Origin: Molossus alvarezi
Taxonomy: Eukaryota; Chordata; Mammalia; Chiroptera; Molossidae
Direction of reading: 5' to 3'
NCBI GenBank assembly: GCA_037176705.1
Contig: CM073889.1
Location: 105,603,890-105,667,889 of the forward strand
DNA: 64,000 bases
Shown piece by piece: positions 54,200 to 64,000 of this stretch (position 1 is the first letter of the stretch; each line of letters begins with the position of its first letter). Made by a program: the position numbers and the translations under genes. The notes under the pieces were generated by a model. It was not told where the DNA came from and did not search any database. It saw only the letters and a program-made list of their open reading frames with translations.

Positions 54200-54850
54200 A
54201 GGTGTCTAATCCCCTTCATTTGAATCTGTGCCCCTTCGTGACTCCCTTGGCCAACTGAAGGCAGTGGAAATGACCTTGTGAAACTTCGGAAGCCAAGTCA
54301 CTGAAACACACGTCCCCGGAGCCGAGCTGCCCTGTAGAGACCCAGCTGCTCAGAGGTCACCAAGCTGCACGGAGAAGCTCGCGAGATGATGGAATGATAC
54401 AGGGAGGCGGGGAGCAGCCGGGTAGCACCAAGGAGCCGGGTGCACGAGTGGAGACCATTTCGGAAGTGGCCCCCCCAGCCCAGCTGCCCCCGTGATGCCA
54501 TGTGGGCTGGAGATGAGTCACCCATCCAAATCCACCTTGAATTCCTGACCTACACCTGGGAGTCAAAGGGTTGTTTTATTTATTTATTGTTTTGTTTTGT
54601 TTCTAAATATTTTTTTCTTTATTGATTTTAGAGAAAGATAGAAAGATCGATGAGATAGAACATGGATTGGCCGCTGCCTACATGCCCCCCACTGGGGATC
54701 AGGCCCACAACCTGGGCATGTGCCCTGACCAGGAACCGAACCGGTAACCTCTTGGTGCATGGGTTGACATTCAACCACTGAGCCACACTGGCCGAGCTAA
54801 AATGTTTTTTTTTAAACCACTAGACTTTGATGTAGTTTGCAACAAAGCAG
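54200..54850 (+). mobile_element. MLT1-type LTR interrupted by a Ves SINE
   Basis: CCCTTGGCCAACTGAAGGCA, GTGGAAATGACCTTGTGAAA, CTTCGGAAGCCAAGTCACTG, GATGCCATGTGGGCTGGAGA and GAATTCCTGACCTACACCTG follow MLT1. The 3' end (AAACCACTAGACTTTGATGT, AGTTTGCAACAAAGCAG) resumes after the minus-strand SINE at 54610-54796. Solo LTR; no retroviral genes adjoin. Confidence 0.7.
54610..54796 (-). mobile_element. Ves-type SINE nested in MLT1, minus strand
   Basis: Left end TTTTTTTCTTTATTGATTTT, then GATGAGATAGAACATGGATT, CCACTGGGGATCAGGCCCAC, CTGGGCATGTGCCCTGACCA and the head CTGAGCCACACTGGCCGAG at the right. Flanks CTAAATATTTTTT and CTAAAATGTTTTTT look like a worn target duplication. Confidence 0.9.
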
Positions 54851-54854
54851 TGGG

Positions 54855-55825
54855 TACCCATAAACCAGCTTCTCGTGTCCCCCACAACGCTACACGCCCC
54901 TGCTTTTAGGAAGTTCCACAAGAAAAAGTTTGCAAATGCTCACTAAGCAAGTAGACGCAACAGGTGGTTGGAACAGAGTGGTCGTTTGCGGGAGGGATAG
55001 GAGGAGGTAACTCTGGGAAATGAGGGGGCCAAAAATTTAGCTTCTTATGTCATGTTCTGAGGATATGGAACCTTATTTCTGATGGACAAAAATGTCCCTG
55101 CTGCCCTTCCTTCCCTGGGATTGATTGACAGTCTTCGCTTTGAGCCTCATTGCCCTTTGCTGTCAGGTCTGCAAGACAGGGGTGGCTGTCCCCACCTCAG
55201 GGAATGGTTATGAGAGCAAAGCGTGGCTGTCCCCACGTCTCCTCACCAATCATTTCCAGCTCCGCACTTAACAGGCACATGGTAAGACTGTACTTCAGGC
55301 CCTTTGTGGCTGAGCGAGGCCACGTGACTAGATATTCGAGTTGTGACCAGAAGTCACACATGTCACTTCCAAACCATGGCATTGACTTGCCAGTTCTCGA
55401 CCTTCCAGAGCCTCCTTCCCCGGGGCACAGTGACCATCCCCCACCAGAGTCCGGCTCCTTCATCCAGGGTTCCTGCCAACCCAGGACGGACATGTAACAG
55501 GAATGAGAGAGACCTGTGTTCGTTTAAGACACAGAGGTTTCTGGACTTCTAGCCACTGAGCCACAGTGTAGCCCGGTGCAGCCGACGCCTCGGAGCAAAC
55601 ACAGTGCTGCTGGAACAGGAAGTGTCACAGAGATGCTGTTACTGCAGGGACAGGCTTCGCGGGCTGGAGGGGGTGACCGGATGTCCTTCAGCTGTCTCCT
55701 GCAAGTTTCTGTTGCTCCCCTGACCAGCAAGTAACCAGCTTCCCTGAGTGGAATTTCTCGGTGCATGTATGACGACGACAATAATGACGATGACAACAAT
55801 GACAACTGCCACGAGGGCGCAGTGG
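54855..55825. other. Unannotated stretch
   Basis: Frames 55150..55497 (plus) and 55197..55493 (minus) mirror each other. A GAC/AAT-rich patch lies at 55769-55807. No domain or repeat family is recognised. Confidence 0.5.
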
Positions 55826-55829
55826 CCAG

Positions 55830-55955
55830 GGCACCCCCTCCTCACTGGATGTCTACTGTACGACTGGAAACCGCCGTCTGTGTGATTTCCAATCCTCACC
55901 GCCTAGCAGTAGAACCGCTCGGCCACCCGCGTTTCTGCAGATGAGAAACAGCGAG
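55830..55955 (-). repeat. MIR-like fragment
   Basis: GTGATTTCCAATCCTCACCG and GTTTCTGCAGATGAGAAACA followed by GCGAGGCAG follow the reversed MIR (AATCCTCACAACAACCCTAT...TTTACAGATGAGGAAACTGAGGC). Confidence 0.45.
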
Positions 55956-55959
55956 GCAG

Positions 55960-57335
55960 TTCGGTTGGGTCCTTCCCTCGCCTTCCCTCTCCGGCCCCCA
56001 CCTGGGAAGGGCCGGCGCGGCGGTGCAGAGAAGCGAGGCCTCCCCGACGGCCGTGTCTAGAATGTGGCGAGTGTTCCGGACACGTTCCACGCTTGCTTTC
56101 ACTGACGTTTTAAGGGGAAGCTGACACCAGCCGAGATGGCTCTGCACCCCAGGCATCTGGTGCCCATGTGCGCAGATGTGCGTGCTTCCTGTGTCCTCAC
56201 ACGATGGCACAGCGAGTAATTGCTTAATATGTAGGCGGCAGAGGCTGGGAGCAATAATCTTCCATTCCAGAGCCGGCTCGCTTCCATCTTCGTGGGCCTC
56301 AGCATGGTGCTGCCCACGGGCCTCTCGGGGCTTAAAAGCACCAACTCAGGACACGGGGAGGGGATGGCATCGAGACCACAGCCCAGTCCAATTGAGTGCA
56401 TGTGGTGAACTTGAAGGCCAACGCTGTTCAAAACATCCCAGCCCCGCCCCAAACGCTGGGTGGCTCCAGCCCAGCCTGGAACCGTGTTCGCAGCAGAGAC
56501 CTTAAACTAGGGCACGTCCAAGAACAAGCCCGAGCTTCAGGTCTGGTCTAGGACAAGAAGACATTCAGAAGGTCTGGGAGAGGACCGGAGCAGCTCACTC
56601 TCCTGTGACTCCTGTCGGAGTGACATGGACCTGAGCGACTTCGCCCTGGCTTGGCCTGCACCCCGCGCCCTTGAGACACCCACCAGACATTCTCTCTGCC
56701 CTGGGCAATCAACTCCCTGCCTTCTGGCAGGTCTCATCCTAAGCCTCAGACGTTGCCTTTCGTCCACCCTTTCTTTCATGCTTCTGAAATTCCTTTCTCC
56801 TCCGACACCTCCAGGAAACGAGCCTCCTGCTCCACACGCCTCATCTGAGCTCAGGATGCCTGTATGCAACCTGAATTCTTCTTCCCAAGGGCAGGTGTAT
56901 CCTACCTGGAACTTCCCCTGGCTTCCTGCACATGAGCAGACACTTTCCTCCCTCCCTCCTTCAGTTAATTGGCCACCCAGTGTGCCAGGCTTGGCATTGG
57001 GCATGGCCACGAGTCATGGAAACACCACCCTGTGCTATGGCACTGACCTCCTAGCCACGCTGTCTCCGAACCCTCCCACTCTGCACCCTCGACCAACCCT
57101 CCCTCATAGGCTTCTCTCTCGTTGGGTACCCGTCAGGCCTCCTCGTGGGGGTCCTATAAACCTCCCTCAATATCCTCTGCGCTGAAAAGCTGCTATTCAA
57201 AAAAAGACTACATCCACGAAGTATATTATCTACGTAGTATAAAAATACACAATGGTCATTTCGAAGGAGTTCACAGACCATGCAGAGTGGAGAGAGCATT
57301 TGACTTCAAGCAGGAAACTCAAGGTTCTGACCAGT
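55960..57335. other. GC-rich unannotated stretch
   Basis: The largest plus-strand frame is 56625..57185 (186 codons) and the largest minus-strand frame is 56537..57010 (157 codons). They overlap, lack domains and sit in pyrimidine-rich DNA that could be a heavily worn L2. Not called as genes. Confidence 0.45.
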
Positions 57336-57340
57336 CAGAA

Positions 57341-58115
57341 AGTATGTGTTATTTAGGTACACTTTGTAGCGAGCACTGTTTTAGTGCCGGGGATACAGCT
57401 AAGGAGACACCTTGCCCTCAAAGAGCTTAGATTCTGATCAAGGATACAGTTGAGTCATTGCTCAGCTTTCCACGCAACTTGCACCCATGCCTTTTGGTGT
57501 GCCCCTCACACGGACTGGGTCTGGCCTGGTGGTTTGCTTTGGCTAATGGACTGAGGCAGAAGTGACGCTTGTTCACTCTTCAGATCTCTGTCTCTGCCGT
57601 GTGAGTCAGCCCAGCTAGCCTGCCAGAGGCTGGGGAGGCGGAGGGGAGGCAAGGTACCCCAGCTGAGCCAGATAAACCCGACAGGCTGATGCAGTGCCCA
57701 GCCAAGACCAGAAAAACTACCTGCTGACCCACAGCCTTTGCTCAGTAAGAAATCCCTGATAATACACGCACACTGTTGTAAGACCCTGGGAGCTGGAGGG
57801 AGGTCACAGAGCCGTTAACTGATGCAACAGGGAAACACGGAATAAGCATGCGGTCGAAGGAATGAGTCACATCTATTCCAGAATAAGACACATATGAAGA
57901 CACAATAAAGAAACAGTGCAAGTACAATGCAGTAATGAAGAGCGACTAGTTGGGGAGGCTGGAAAGGGCGAATTTGGTCAGGGAAGTTCTCACCGAAGAA
58001 GTGACATCTGTGTTGAAGTATAACTGATGAAAAGGAAACAACTGTGTCTCTCCAGACAGAAGAGACAGTGGGACGGCTGAGATGCTGACTAGGCAGCTGA
58101 CACTCGGGAGAAGTC
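57341..58115 (-). repeat. L2 LINE 3' region, split by an LTR
   Basis: Left part 57341-57445 (GAGCACTGTTTTAGTGCCGG, GGATACAGCTAAGGAGACAC, CAAAGAGCTTAGATTCTGAT) and right part from about 57831 (ATTTGGTCAGGGAAGTTCTC, ACCGAAGAAGTGACATCTGT, GTTGAAGTATAACTGATGAA) are consecutive pieces of the reversed L2 3' end. The LTR at 57480-57830 separates them. Confidence 0.65.
57480..57830 (+). mobile_element. MaLR LTR inserted in L2
   Basis: GGTTTGCTTTGGCTAATGGA, CTGAGGCAGAAGTGACGCTT, TGAGTCAGCCCAGCTAGCCT, AGCCAAGACCAGAAAAACTA, CCTGCTGACCCACAGCC and the end GTTGTAAGACCCTGGGAGCT ... GTTAACTGATGCAACAG follow a MaLR LTR (MLT1-like). Solo copy. Confidence 0.65.
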
Positions 58116-58119
58116 CGGA

Positions 58120-58600
58120 CTGGAGGTCTCAATCTGGGGTTCTAGGATGAAGTGAGACCACATAAGAGGCCACCTGATGAAAAGTGTATCCCAGACACAG
58201 GTTCTAGGGTTCTGGAGGGTCTGTTTAGGAGGCAGTCAGATTCATAGGGTGAGGATGTGCGGTGTGTCGGGAGGGTTTCCCGGGCAACTGAGGCCTGGAA
58301 GCATGGGAACGTGAGGGCTCGGGGCCCTGCCTTGTCTGCAGACGGAGGGGTTACAGCAGCAGGGAGCGTGCAGAGATGAAGGGCTGAGGCTGGCCAGTCA
58401 CACCCCGCGGGGAAAGGGCTGACTCGGGTCCACGCTGCATTTGAAGACTGTGGGGTGGTTGGGCTCATCACAGCTGAATTGTCCCAGGAACCAGCCCTCT
58501 GGCTTTCAATAAGACTTCATTTTCTCAAGGCTTCAGTTCCTTTCTGTCAAGTGAAGTCACAGTGGCTTCCTCCAACGGTCAATATTCTTTAAATCGCAAG
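58120..58600. other. Unannotated stretch
   Basis: The part at 58510-58590 (TTTTCTCAAGGCTTCAGTTC, CTTTCTGTCAAGTGAAG) may be a faint MIR. The minus-strand frame 58142..58471 has no domain. Confidence 0.45.
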
Positions 58601-58604
58601 GGAA

Positions 58605-58960
58605 GCATCTCTAACTGGTTTAGGCAAAGAGAAAATGTATTGGCTCATGTCCAGGAGTTGCTCTGATTTATAAGGGCCTCAAAAGGTATCATAAATCTCC
58701 ATCTCTCTCTCTCTCATTTATTACCTTTATACTCAGGATAATTCTGTATATCAGGGCCTGCAGTATCTCTAACTTAAGTACTCTCTACAGTTACTATCAT
58801 CAGAGAAAAAAGAGACTCTTCCCCAGTGATGCCATTCAGACCCTGGGACCCTGTATCATGGATTGGAGTGGGTCGCGTCCAACTTTGCCTTATACACTAT
58901 GTTTAGGAAGACAGAACACACTAATTGGTTCGGCCTAAGCCCTGCGCTAATTTCCGAGTG
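58605..58960. repeat. Old interspersed repeat, family unresolved
   Basis: AACTGGTTTAGGCAAAGAGA, AAATGTATTGGCTCATGTCC, AAGAGACTCTTCCCCAGTGA and ATGGATTGGAGTGGGTCGCG resemble a mammalian repeat containing GAATTTATTGGCTCATGTAACTG and AGAGACTCTTCCCCA. Possibly the same family as the repeat at 35140. Confidence 0.45.
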
Positions 58961-58964
58961 TATG

Positions 58965-59495
58965 AGGGTGTGGGAGAGTGGGTTCTGAGAAGCATATCAT
59001 AGATATTTGACTGCTGCTATTAGAGTAAAAATATGACAGCAGAGCAAGGGCTGGCCCAGCCCCCCATCCGGGACAAGGGGCGGCCAATCTGGGCCAATCC
59101 TCACGACAAGTCCACAAAAGGTATCATGATGAACCACCCACAAACGAACCTGTGCGTATGGAGAGTCCACCTCACTGTGTTCACGCTGGTCTTCAGGTTT
59201 GCGTTTCTGGAGGTCCGTGCTGGCGTTTCCATCTCGGTGGTGGTAGGAGGGGATCTCGGGGAAGGGCGGGGGTCGAAGGGAAGGACAGACGTCCTCTGCT
59301 GGCCGTGCGGAGGGAGGGCGGACCCAGGAGGCGTTTGACTGCAATGAGAAGTGAAAGGGAAGGTACGAGGTGGTCCACCTGACCGCAGCCGACCTCCCCA
59401 CGGCCGCACCTGCCATTCCCGACTTCACCTGCGCCCTCCCTCCCTCCGAGGGGTTCAACCCCCATCTTCAGCCCCTGAAGCCTGGTCTGACCACG
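58965..59495. other. GC-rich unannotated stretch
   Basis: At least six overlapping frames on both strands between 58997 and 59465. This is the signature of stop-poor GC-rich DNA rather than of a gene. No promoter or splice pattern that I trust. Confidence 0.45.
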
Positions 59496-59499
59496 TAGG

Positions 59500-59830
59500 C
59501 CCTGCAGGTTGGACCTTCGTTTTACTCAGTGTCCTCTGAATTCATTCCCTGTGCCACCACCTGCCTCCGCGCTGGCCCACCCCCGGCACCCCGCCTGGCA
59601 GGGCCCCCCTTCCTCTCCATCCACACCTTCCTCTGTGCAGCCCAACACTGCCTCTCAGTCCCAGTGTCTCCAAACCTTCCCAGACGCCAGCCTTCCAGAA
59701 CATTCTCAACCACAGATTGTGGTGGTGCTTCTCCCTGTCCCGCCTTGCATATTAGTGATCATCTCACCACCTGGTCCCTCGTCCTCACAGCTAAATCACA
59801 AGCTCAGTCCTCGCATACTATTCTACGGTC
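59500..59830 (+). repeat. Possible L2 LINE 3' region
   Basis: CTTCTCCCTGTCCCGCCTTG, CATATTAGTGATCATCTCAC and CACAGCTAAATCACAAGCTC loosely follow the L2 3' end (CTGTCTCCCTCACTAGACTGTAAGCTCC). Weak. Confidence 0.35.
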
Positions 59831-59834
59831 TGTG

Positions 59835-60985
59835 TCTGCACCCTTCCCGGAGCAGGGCCCTCCACGGGCTGGACGTCCCAGACGCCGAGCGCCTTCCTCG
59901 CCCACGCGGGTCTGAGGGCTGGGCACACCTTCATGCCACTTTGAAGACAGCAGACCGGTGAGTGGAACGTAACTGGTCAATTCCATTCTTTAAAAAAGAA
60001 AATCAATTCAACCATTTGTTTAATTGAATCAACGGGTTGATGCAGTTTTGCTTATATGTAACTGAGTTAAAAGGAAATGACCTCAGTCATGTTCGTGTCA
60101 GAGAAAGATTATTGCAAATTGGCAACTTGCAGTGGAAAGTATTCCACACTGCAATGTGCTTTCTCCCCTTCAGTGCCTGACTGTTTTATTGTTGCAGGAC
60201 CACTTACACGCCTGGCCCGCTGACCCCGGGTCTGGATTGCTAAGTCGAACGGCCCTGGGGTGTTTTTCTCTGTCCAGACTTCCACGGCTGAATGGAGACT
60301 TGTGTTTTACACATTTAATAAATAATAATGGAAAGAATTCTGCGCTGCTTGCTGAATGTTTTCATGAGAAAGCTTTATCTAATTAACCCAGTATCATAAA
60401 ACTATGTTAAATAACTGATGTGTGTTTTAATTTTACAGCCTACGTCACAGATCTGTGGAAGGGGAAGCATATTCTACAGGACCAACAGCTTGGAGGCTGG
60501 GACAGAGAGGCCTTGAGGGGAAGAAACATATTTGCTTAAATGTCTACAGATTAGCCCCCGTCTCAAGCCTTTTTCTCCATTTATCCTGCTCTGAACACAG
60601 TAAAATGTTCAGTCCTGCCCATCGGTAAATTCATAGGTCAACTCTCAGAACCCGCGGCGACGGGCCAGCCCCGAGGCTGGCTGGGATATTCTCACCCTGG
60701 TGCCCATCCCCAAAAGGTCAGCCCAGCTAACTGGCAATGGCTGGCTGGCTGGCCGGCCGAAAGTAATAGGAGCCAAGTCCTTCTGACCTATTCCATCCGA
60801 CTAAATCCTCTTTGCCCTTCTGTGAACCTGAGCTTGGAGTCAGGGTGGGATGAGAAGACTCGGAAGCCACCCGGTGGGAGGCAGGGGTCTGAACCGGACA
60901 GAAGGGACCAGAAATGAGAGTCCCGATGTGTGCGGGGGCAGTGCTTCGGGCAGAGGCTGGCAGAGAAGGGAGTGACAGACGCCTC
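59835..60985. other. Unannotated stretch
   Basis: AT-rich from 59980 to 60620, then GC-richer. No repeat family or gene is recognised. CTGGCTGGCTGG/CCGGCCG repeats occur near 60740-60760. Confidence 0.5.
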
Positions 60986-60989
60986 GGTT

Positions 60990-61700
60990 GAAGCATCACT
61001 AAATGCCAGGTACTGTGCCGGGCACTGGGTGGCCCGACTCTGCCTGCAGGAAGCCAGAGCGGAGGGGTGGGTAGGAATGGACGTGCAGGGAGGCAGCAGG
61101 TGAGTCAGAGAGCAAGGGCTGGCTTCCAGGGGCTCCTAGAAGAGCAGCTGACCGGGAGGGGGGCTGTGGAAGGAGAAGCGTGGTCCCTGGGGGAAGAGCA
61201 CCAGGCCGGGGCAAGGCCGGCAGAGGGCCCTGCGGGAGGGCAAGCCGGCCCTGCAAAGCTGGCGCACCAGGCGATGGTCGTGAAGCTGAGCATCGCCTGC
61301 GAGCTTCTCCGGCGCCGTGCTGCGTCCCCAGCGTCCCCGGCGTCCCCAGCCCTACTGAGCGAGACTCTGAAGGCAGGGAAATGCTGAGGCAGCTTTTGAA
61401 GTGCTGGGTAGGTGACTCTCCTGCAAAACCTTCTGAGAACTCGGCTTAGCAAGCTGCTCCGGCCGGAGCAAAGCAAGGGGTCGGACAGGGGAGCGGAAAG
61501 TCTGAGCAATGGCTCTGTGGGCCCCAAGGAACTTGACCTTTGTCCGGAAAGCAATGGCGAAGCACGAGAGGGTTTTAATTAGAGATTAAATCATATGATT
61601 GGTACACATTTCAAAAAGCTCGCTTCGGCAGCCGGGGAAGAAAGGGTGTGGGGTGGGGACGGAGGGGCCCAGACAGGAGATCAGTTCAGGGAGCCGGGCA
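60990..61700 (-). repeat. L2 LINE fragments around a CpG-rich segment
   Basis: Left piece 60990-61045 (CACTAAATGCCAGGTACTGT, GCCGGGCACTGGG) and right piece 61525-61700 (CAATGGCGAAGCACGAGAGG, GTTTTAATTAGAGATTAAAT, CATATGATTGGTACACATTT, GATCAGTTCAGGGAGC) follow reversed L2 (CAATGGGAAGCCATTGGAGGGTTTTAAGC...ACATGATCTGAT...GACCAGTTAGGAGGC). The GC-rich segment between them has no assignment. Confidence 0.5.
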
Positions 61701-61704
61701 GAGG

Positions 61705-62905
61705 CAGTCCTGAGCCAGCAGGAGGTGCAGGGACGGCACCGCGGCCCCTCGGAGGGAGCGGTGGGAGGGCAGGACCCCGGGGACTCTGGTAACCGTGCCA
61801 CAGAGAAGCCGGTGTGCAGGTGAAGGTGCCGCAGACCTAGCGGCTGGCAGCACCACCTGCTAGCCAGCTGTGGTTCTGGAGCTCCCAAACCCAAATGACT
61901 CTACAGGGACGTGTCCTCCCTGGAGCGGCTCGGACAGAACCCTCTTCCTGGCCACCGCGTCTGGGAGCTGCTGGCCCTTCCTGGCCCACGGCCCCACCTC
62001 GCTCCTGTCTGTCTCCATCCTCACATCTGACTGATGCTCCTCCCTCCTCTTCACCTGCGAGGCCATCCCAGCATCCCGCGATGACAGCAGGCCCACCTGG
62101 TGGTCCCAGACTGTCTTTCCAGCTTAAGATGTTCAACCACCGGGCAGAGTCCCTTTCGCCACAGAAGGTAACCTATCCAAAGGTTCCAGAGATGAGGATG
62201 CGGACGTCTTCCGGGGGTCGTGCTCTGCCCAGCTCAAGCTGGTTGGAAGGGGCGGGGGAGGACTGAGGGGCGGTCTCAGTGTGAGTATATGGAGGGGATG
62301 TGCTCCAAGGCGTCTGAGGGCAATCGTCCAGGCTGCGGCCGGAGAGCAGGGTCTGAGACTCAGAAGGGGTTCTCGGTGAAGGTGGGGATTTCCGGGCCAT
62401 CGACAGGAAGTGCAGTGGGCTCCCCCAGTGTGTCCGAGGTTAAGCATCATCAGAGAGGACGGAAACCTGAGCCTAGTGACACCGGCGTCTAAGGCAAGAA
62501 GAACAGACAGTTGCAAGGGTGCTGGGCAGAAACAGGTAGAGTTGTGAAGAAACCCGAAAACTGAGGGGGGTCAGATAAGGGGTAAAGAATGACATTAGGT
62601 CAGAGGTCACAGACGGGACAGACAGACAGTAGGGAACACGCGCGTGTGGGGTTTTGGCAGCGTGGACATCACAGGTGACCACGGAGAGGTTTCGAGAAAC
62701 TTTCAGGAGAGGAAGCCAGATTGCAGGGGGTGACAGGTAAGGAGCAGTGAACTGGGTGATAAAAATAGACAGCAGACCAACTCCTGTAAGATGTTTATGA
62801 AATGTTTTAAACATAAGAGGAGTACAGAAAATGATTTAAGGAGCACCCGCTGAACAGCATTTTCAAAGCTTCCCATGTTGCTGCATTTGCTTCCTGTTCT
62901 CACAG
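61705..62905. other. GC-rich unannotated stretch
   Basis: Overlapping 65-127-codon frames on both strands, none with a domain. No repeat family is recognised. It precedes the Tigger-type element directly. Confidence 0.45.
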
Positions 62906-62907
62906 AA

Positions 62908-63436
62908 CAGTTGACCCTTGAGCAACACAGGTTTGAACTGTGTGGATCACGCATACACAGACCTTTTTTCTTTCAGTAAATACTATAAATGTATTTTCTC
63001 CATAACATTTTCTTTTCTTTAGTTTAAGAACACAGTATAGCCCTGGCCAGTTTGGCTCAGAGGTTAGAGTGTCCACCTGCAGTCCAGAGAGACCCGGGTT
63101 CGGTTCCCACTAAGGGCGCGTACCTCGGTTGCGGTTTGTCCCCGACCCTGGTTGGGTTGTGCGGGTGGCAGCCACTCGATGTGTCCCTTTCACGTCGATG
63201 TTTCTCTCTCTCTCCCTCCCCCCCAACTCTATCTGAACAAAATATGGAAAAGTGTCCTCAGGTGAGGATAAAAAAAGAACACAGTATACAATACATACAA
63301 AATACGTGTTAATTGACAGTTATGGTAAGGTTTCCAGTCAGCAGTAGGCTATGAGTAGTTACATTTTGGGGAGGCTCAAGTCATATGCTGCTTTTTGGCT
63401 GCGTGGGGGATGGGTGCCCCTAACCCTCACGTGTTC
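62908..63436 (+). mobile_element. Tigger-type (MER8-like) DNA transposon with nested SINE
   Basis: The left inverted end reads CAGTTGACCCTTGAGCAACA. It continues CAGGTTTGAACTGTGTGGAT, TTTCTCCATAACATTTTCTT, and after the SINE GAACACAGTATACAATACAT, ACAAAATACGTGTTAATTGA, TAAGGTTTCCAGTCAGCAGT, AGGCTATGAGTAGTTACATT and GGTGCCCCTAACCCTCACGT. This follows a TcMar-Tigger non-autonomous element. The right inverted end is worn away after GTGTTCA. Confidence 0.8.
63040..63274 (+). mobile_element. Ves SINE nested in the Tigger-type element
   Basis: Starts GCCCTGGCCAGTTTGGCTCA; A box GGCTCAGAGGTTAGAGTG and B box GGTTCGGTTCCC. It continues TTGCGGTTTGTCCCCGACCC, TGGCAGCCACTCGATGTGTC, TATCTGAAC and the tail CCTCAGGTGAGGATAAAA. 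Perfect 14-bp target duplication AAGAACACAGTATA at 63026-63039 and 63275-63288. Confidence 0.95.
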
Positions 63437-64000
63437 AGAATCCGCCGGAATACACTCCAGACACCATGGAAACGCCTTGCTCCCTTCTCTTTGCCCCGCC
63501 CCCGTTTTCCTGCACCAGGGCATCTACCATCCCGAGAGCTTGGGCTCAACCATTCAGTGTTTAATCGCGTTTATAAAAGTACTGCGTGTGTAGTGCACCC
63601 TTTCATGTGTATTGACTATTTGTGTGCTTTTTCCTATGAATTCTGTTTTTCCCCCTATTTTTCTATTGCGTTGTATGTCTTCTTTTATTGGATTTTAAAT
63701 TTTAAAATACATGTCGAATATTACCTACCACTTGATAACGCCTAGGAATGACTGGGGTTCGCTTTGTGGGGGTGGCGGTGCTAAGGGGTGGTCCATGCCC
63801 CTGAGGTTCCAAGGACCAGGGTAGAAAGTGCGACCTCCCTGCCCGAGGCTCCCCATCGCCTGTGGCAGAGATTCCCAGTTCGTCCCCGCGTGTACCTGGG
63901 CCCTACCAGTGTGGCCTGCTCCCTGCTCAGCGATGACACCCACGTGCCAGCTTACCCAGCCCTCTGCCTCTTGTACCATCTCAAGGCCTGCATCTCGGGA
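63437..64000. other. Unannotated right edge
   Basis: Plus-strand frames 63351..63593 and 63395..63745 overlap in different phases and start inside the transposon. No gene is supported up to the window end. Confidence 0.5.

Noticed and set aside
56625..57185. 186-codon plus-strand frame
   Set aside because: Mirrored by a 157-codon minus-strand frame, pyrimidine-rich, no domain, no splice context.
61618..61635. GCTCGCTTCGGCAGC, identical to part of the U6 snRNA 5' end
   Set aside because: The match stops after 15 bases, no further U6 sequence follows, and the surrounding bases align in order to an L2 element.

Overview
This 64 kb window reads as nuclear DNA of a mammal, and most likely of a bat of the suborder Yangochiroptera. 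The main evidence is a set of about a dozen SINEs with a tRNA-like head (GGCTCAGCGGTTAGAGCG... A box, GGTTCGGTTCCC B box), a pyrimidine-rich middle and a tail such as CCTCGGGTGAGGATAAAA. This is the layout of the Ves family, which is confined to bats. Around them lie the usual mammalian relics: L2, MIR, L1M, MLT1/MST-type LTRs, MER5A and a Tigger-type element. Repeat names come from remembered family consensus patterns, not from an alignment run here.

I find no protein-coding gene, exon chain, rRNA or functional tRNA that the sequence supports. Open frames are short, mostly overlap one another on both strands, or run through simple repeats and SINE heads. The window is best read as intergenic or deep intronic DNA.

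Layout: 1-10 kb holds an L2 copy, an MLT1 LTR with an expanded CT tract, a long AT-rich unannotated stretch, a second L2 piece, an old minus-strand Ves copy and a MER5A with a readable 8-bp target duplication. At 10.26-10.67 kb there is a GC-rich minisatellite of 24 units. From 13.7 to 24.2 kb there are four full-length Ves SINEs, a full-length MaLR LTR, a second LTR fragment, and MIR and L2 relics. From 24 to 38 kb the DNA is repeat-poor, with L1M antisense fragments at 30.4 and 31.2 kb, a GC-rich block at 31.7-32.8 kb and a perfect 19-bp-arm hairpin at 33.11 kb. From 38 to 54.8 kb SINE density rises again, with nested insertions: SINE in L1 at 41.9 kb, a minisatellite grown inside an LTR at 49.6 kb, a 195-bp tandem duplication at 50.4-50.7 kb, and SINE in LTR at 54.6 kb. 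From 55 to 64 kb there are mainly L2 relics, one split by an LTR, GC-richer unannotated DNA, and a Tigger-type element carrying a young SINE.

Nothing here amounts to a multi-gene system. The most interesting points are structural: a minisatellite that seems to have arisen from a motif of an old LTR, a recent tandem duplication at a SINE tail, an internally deleted SINE with an intact target duplication, and the perfect hairpin.
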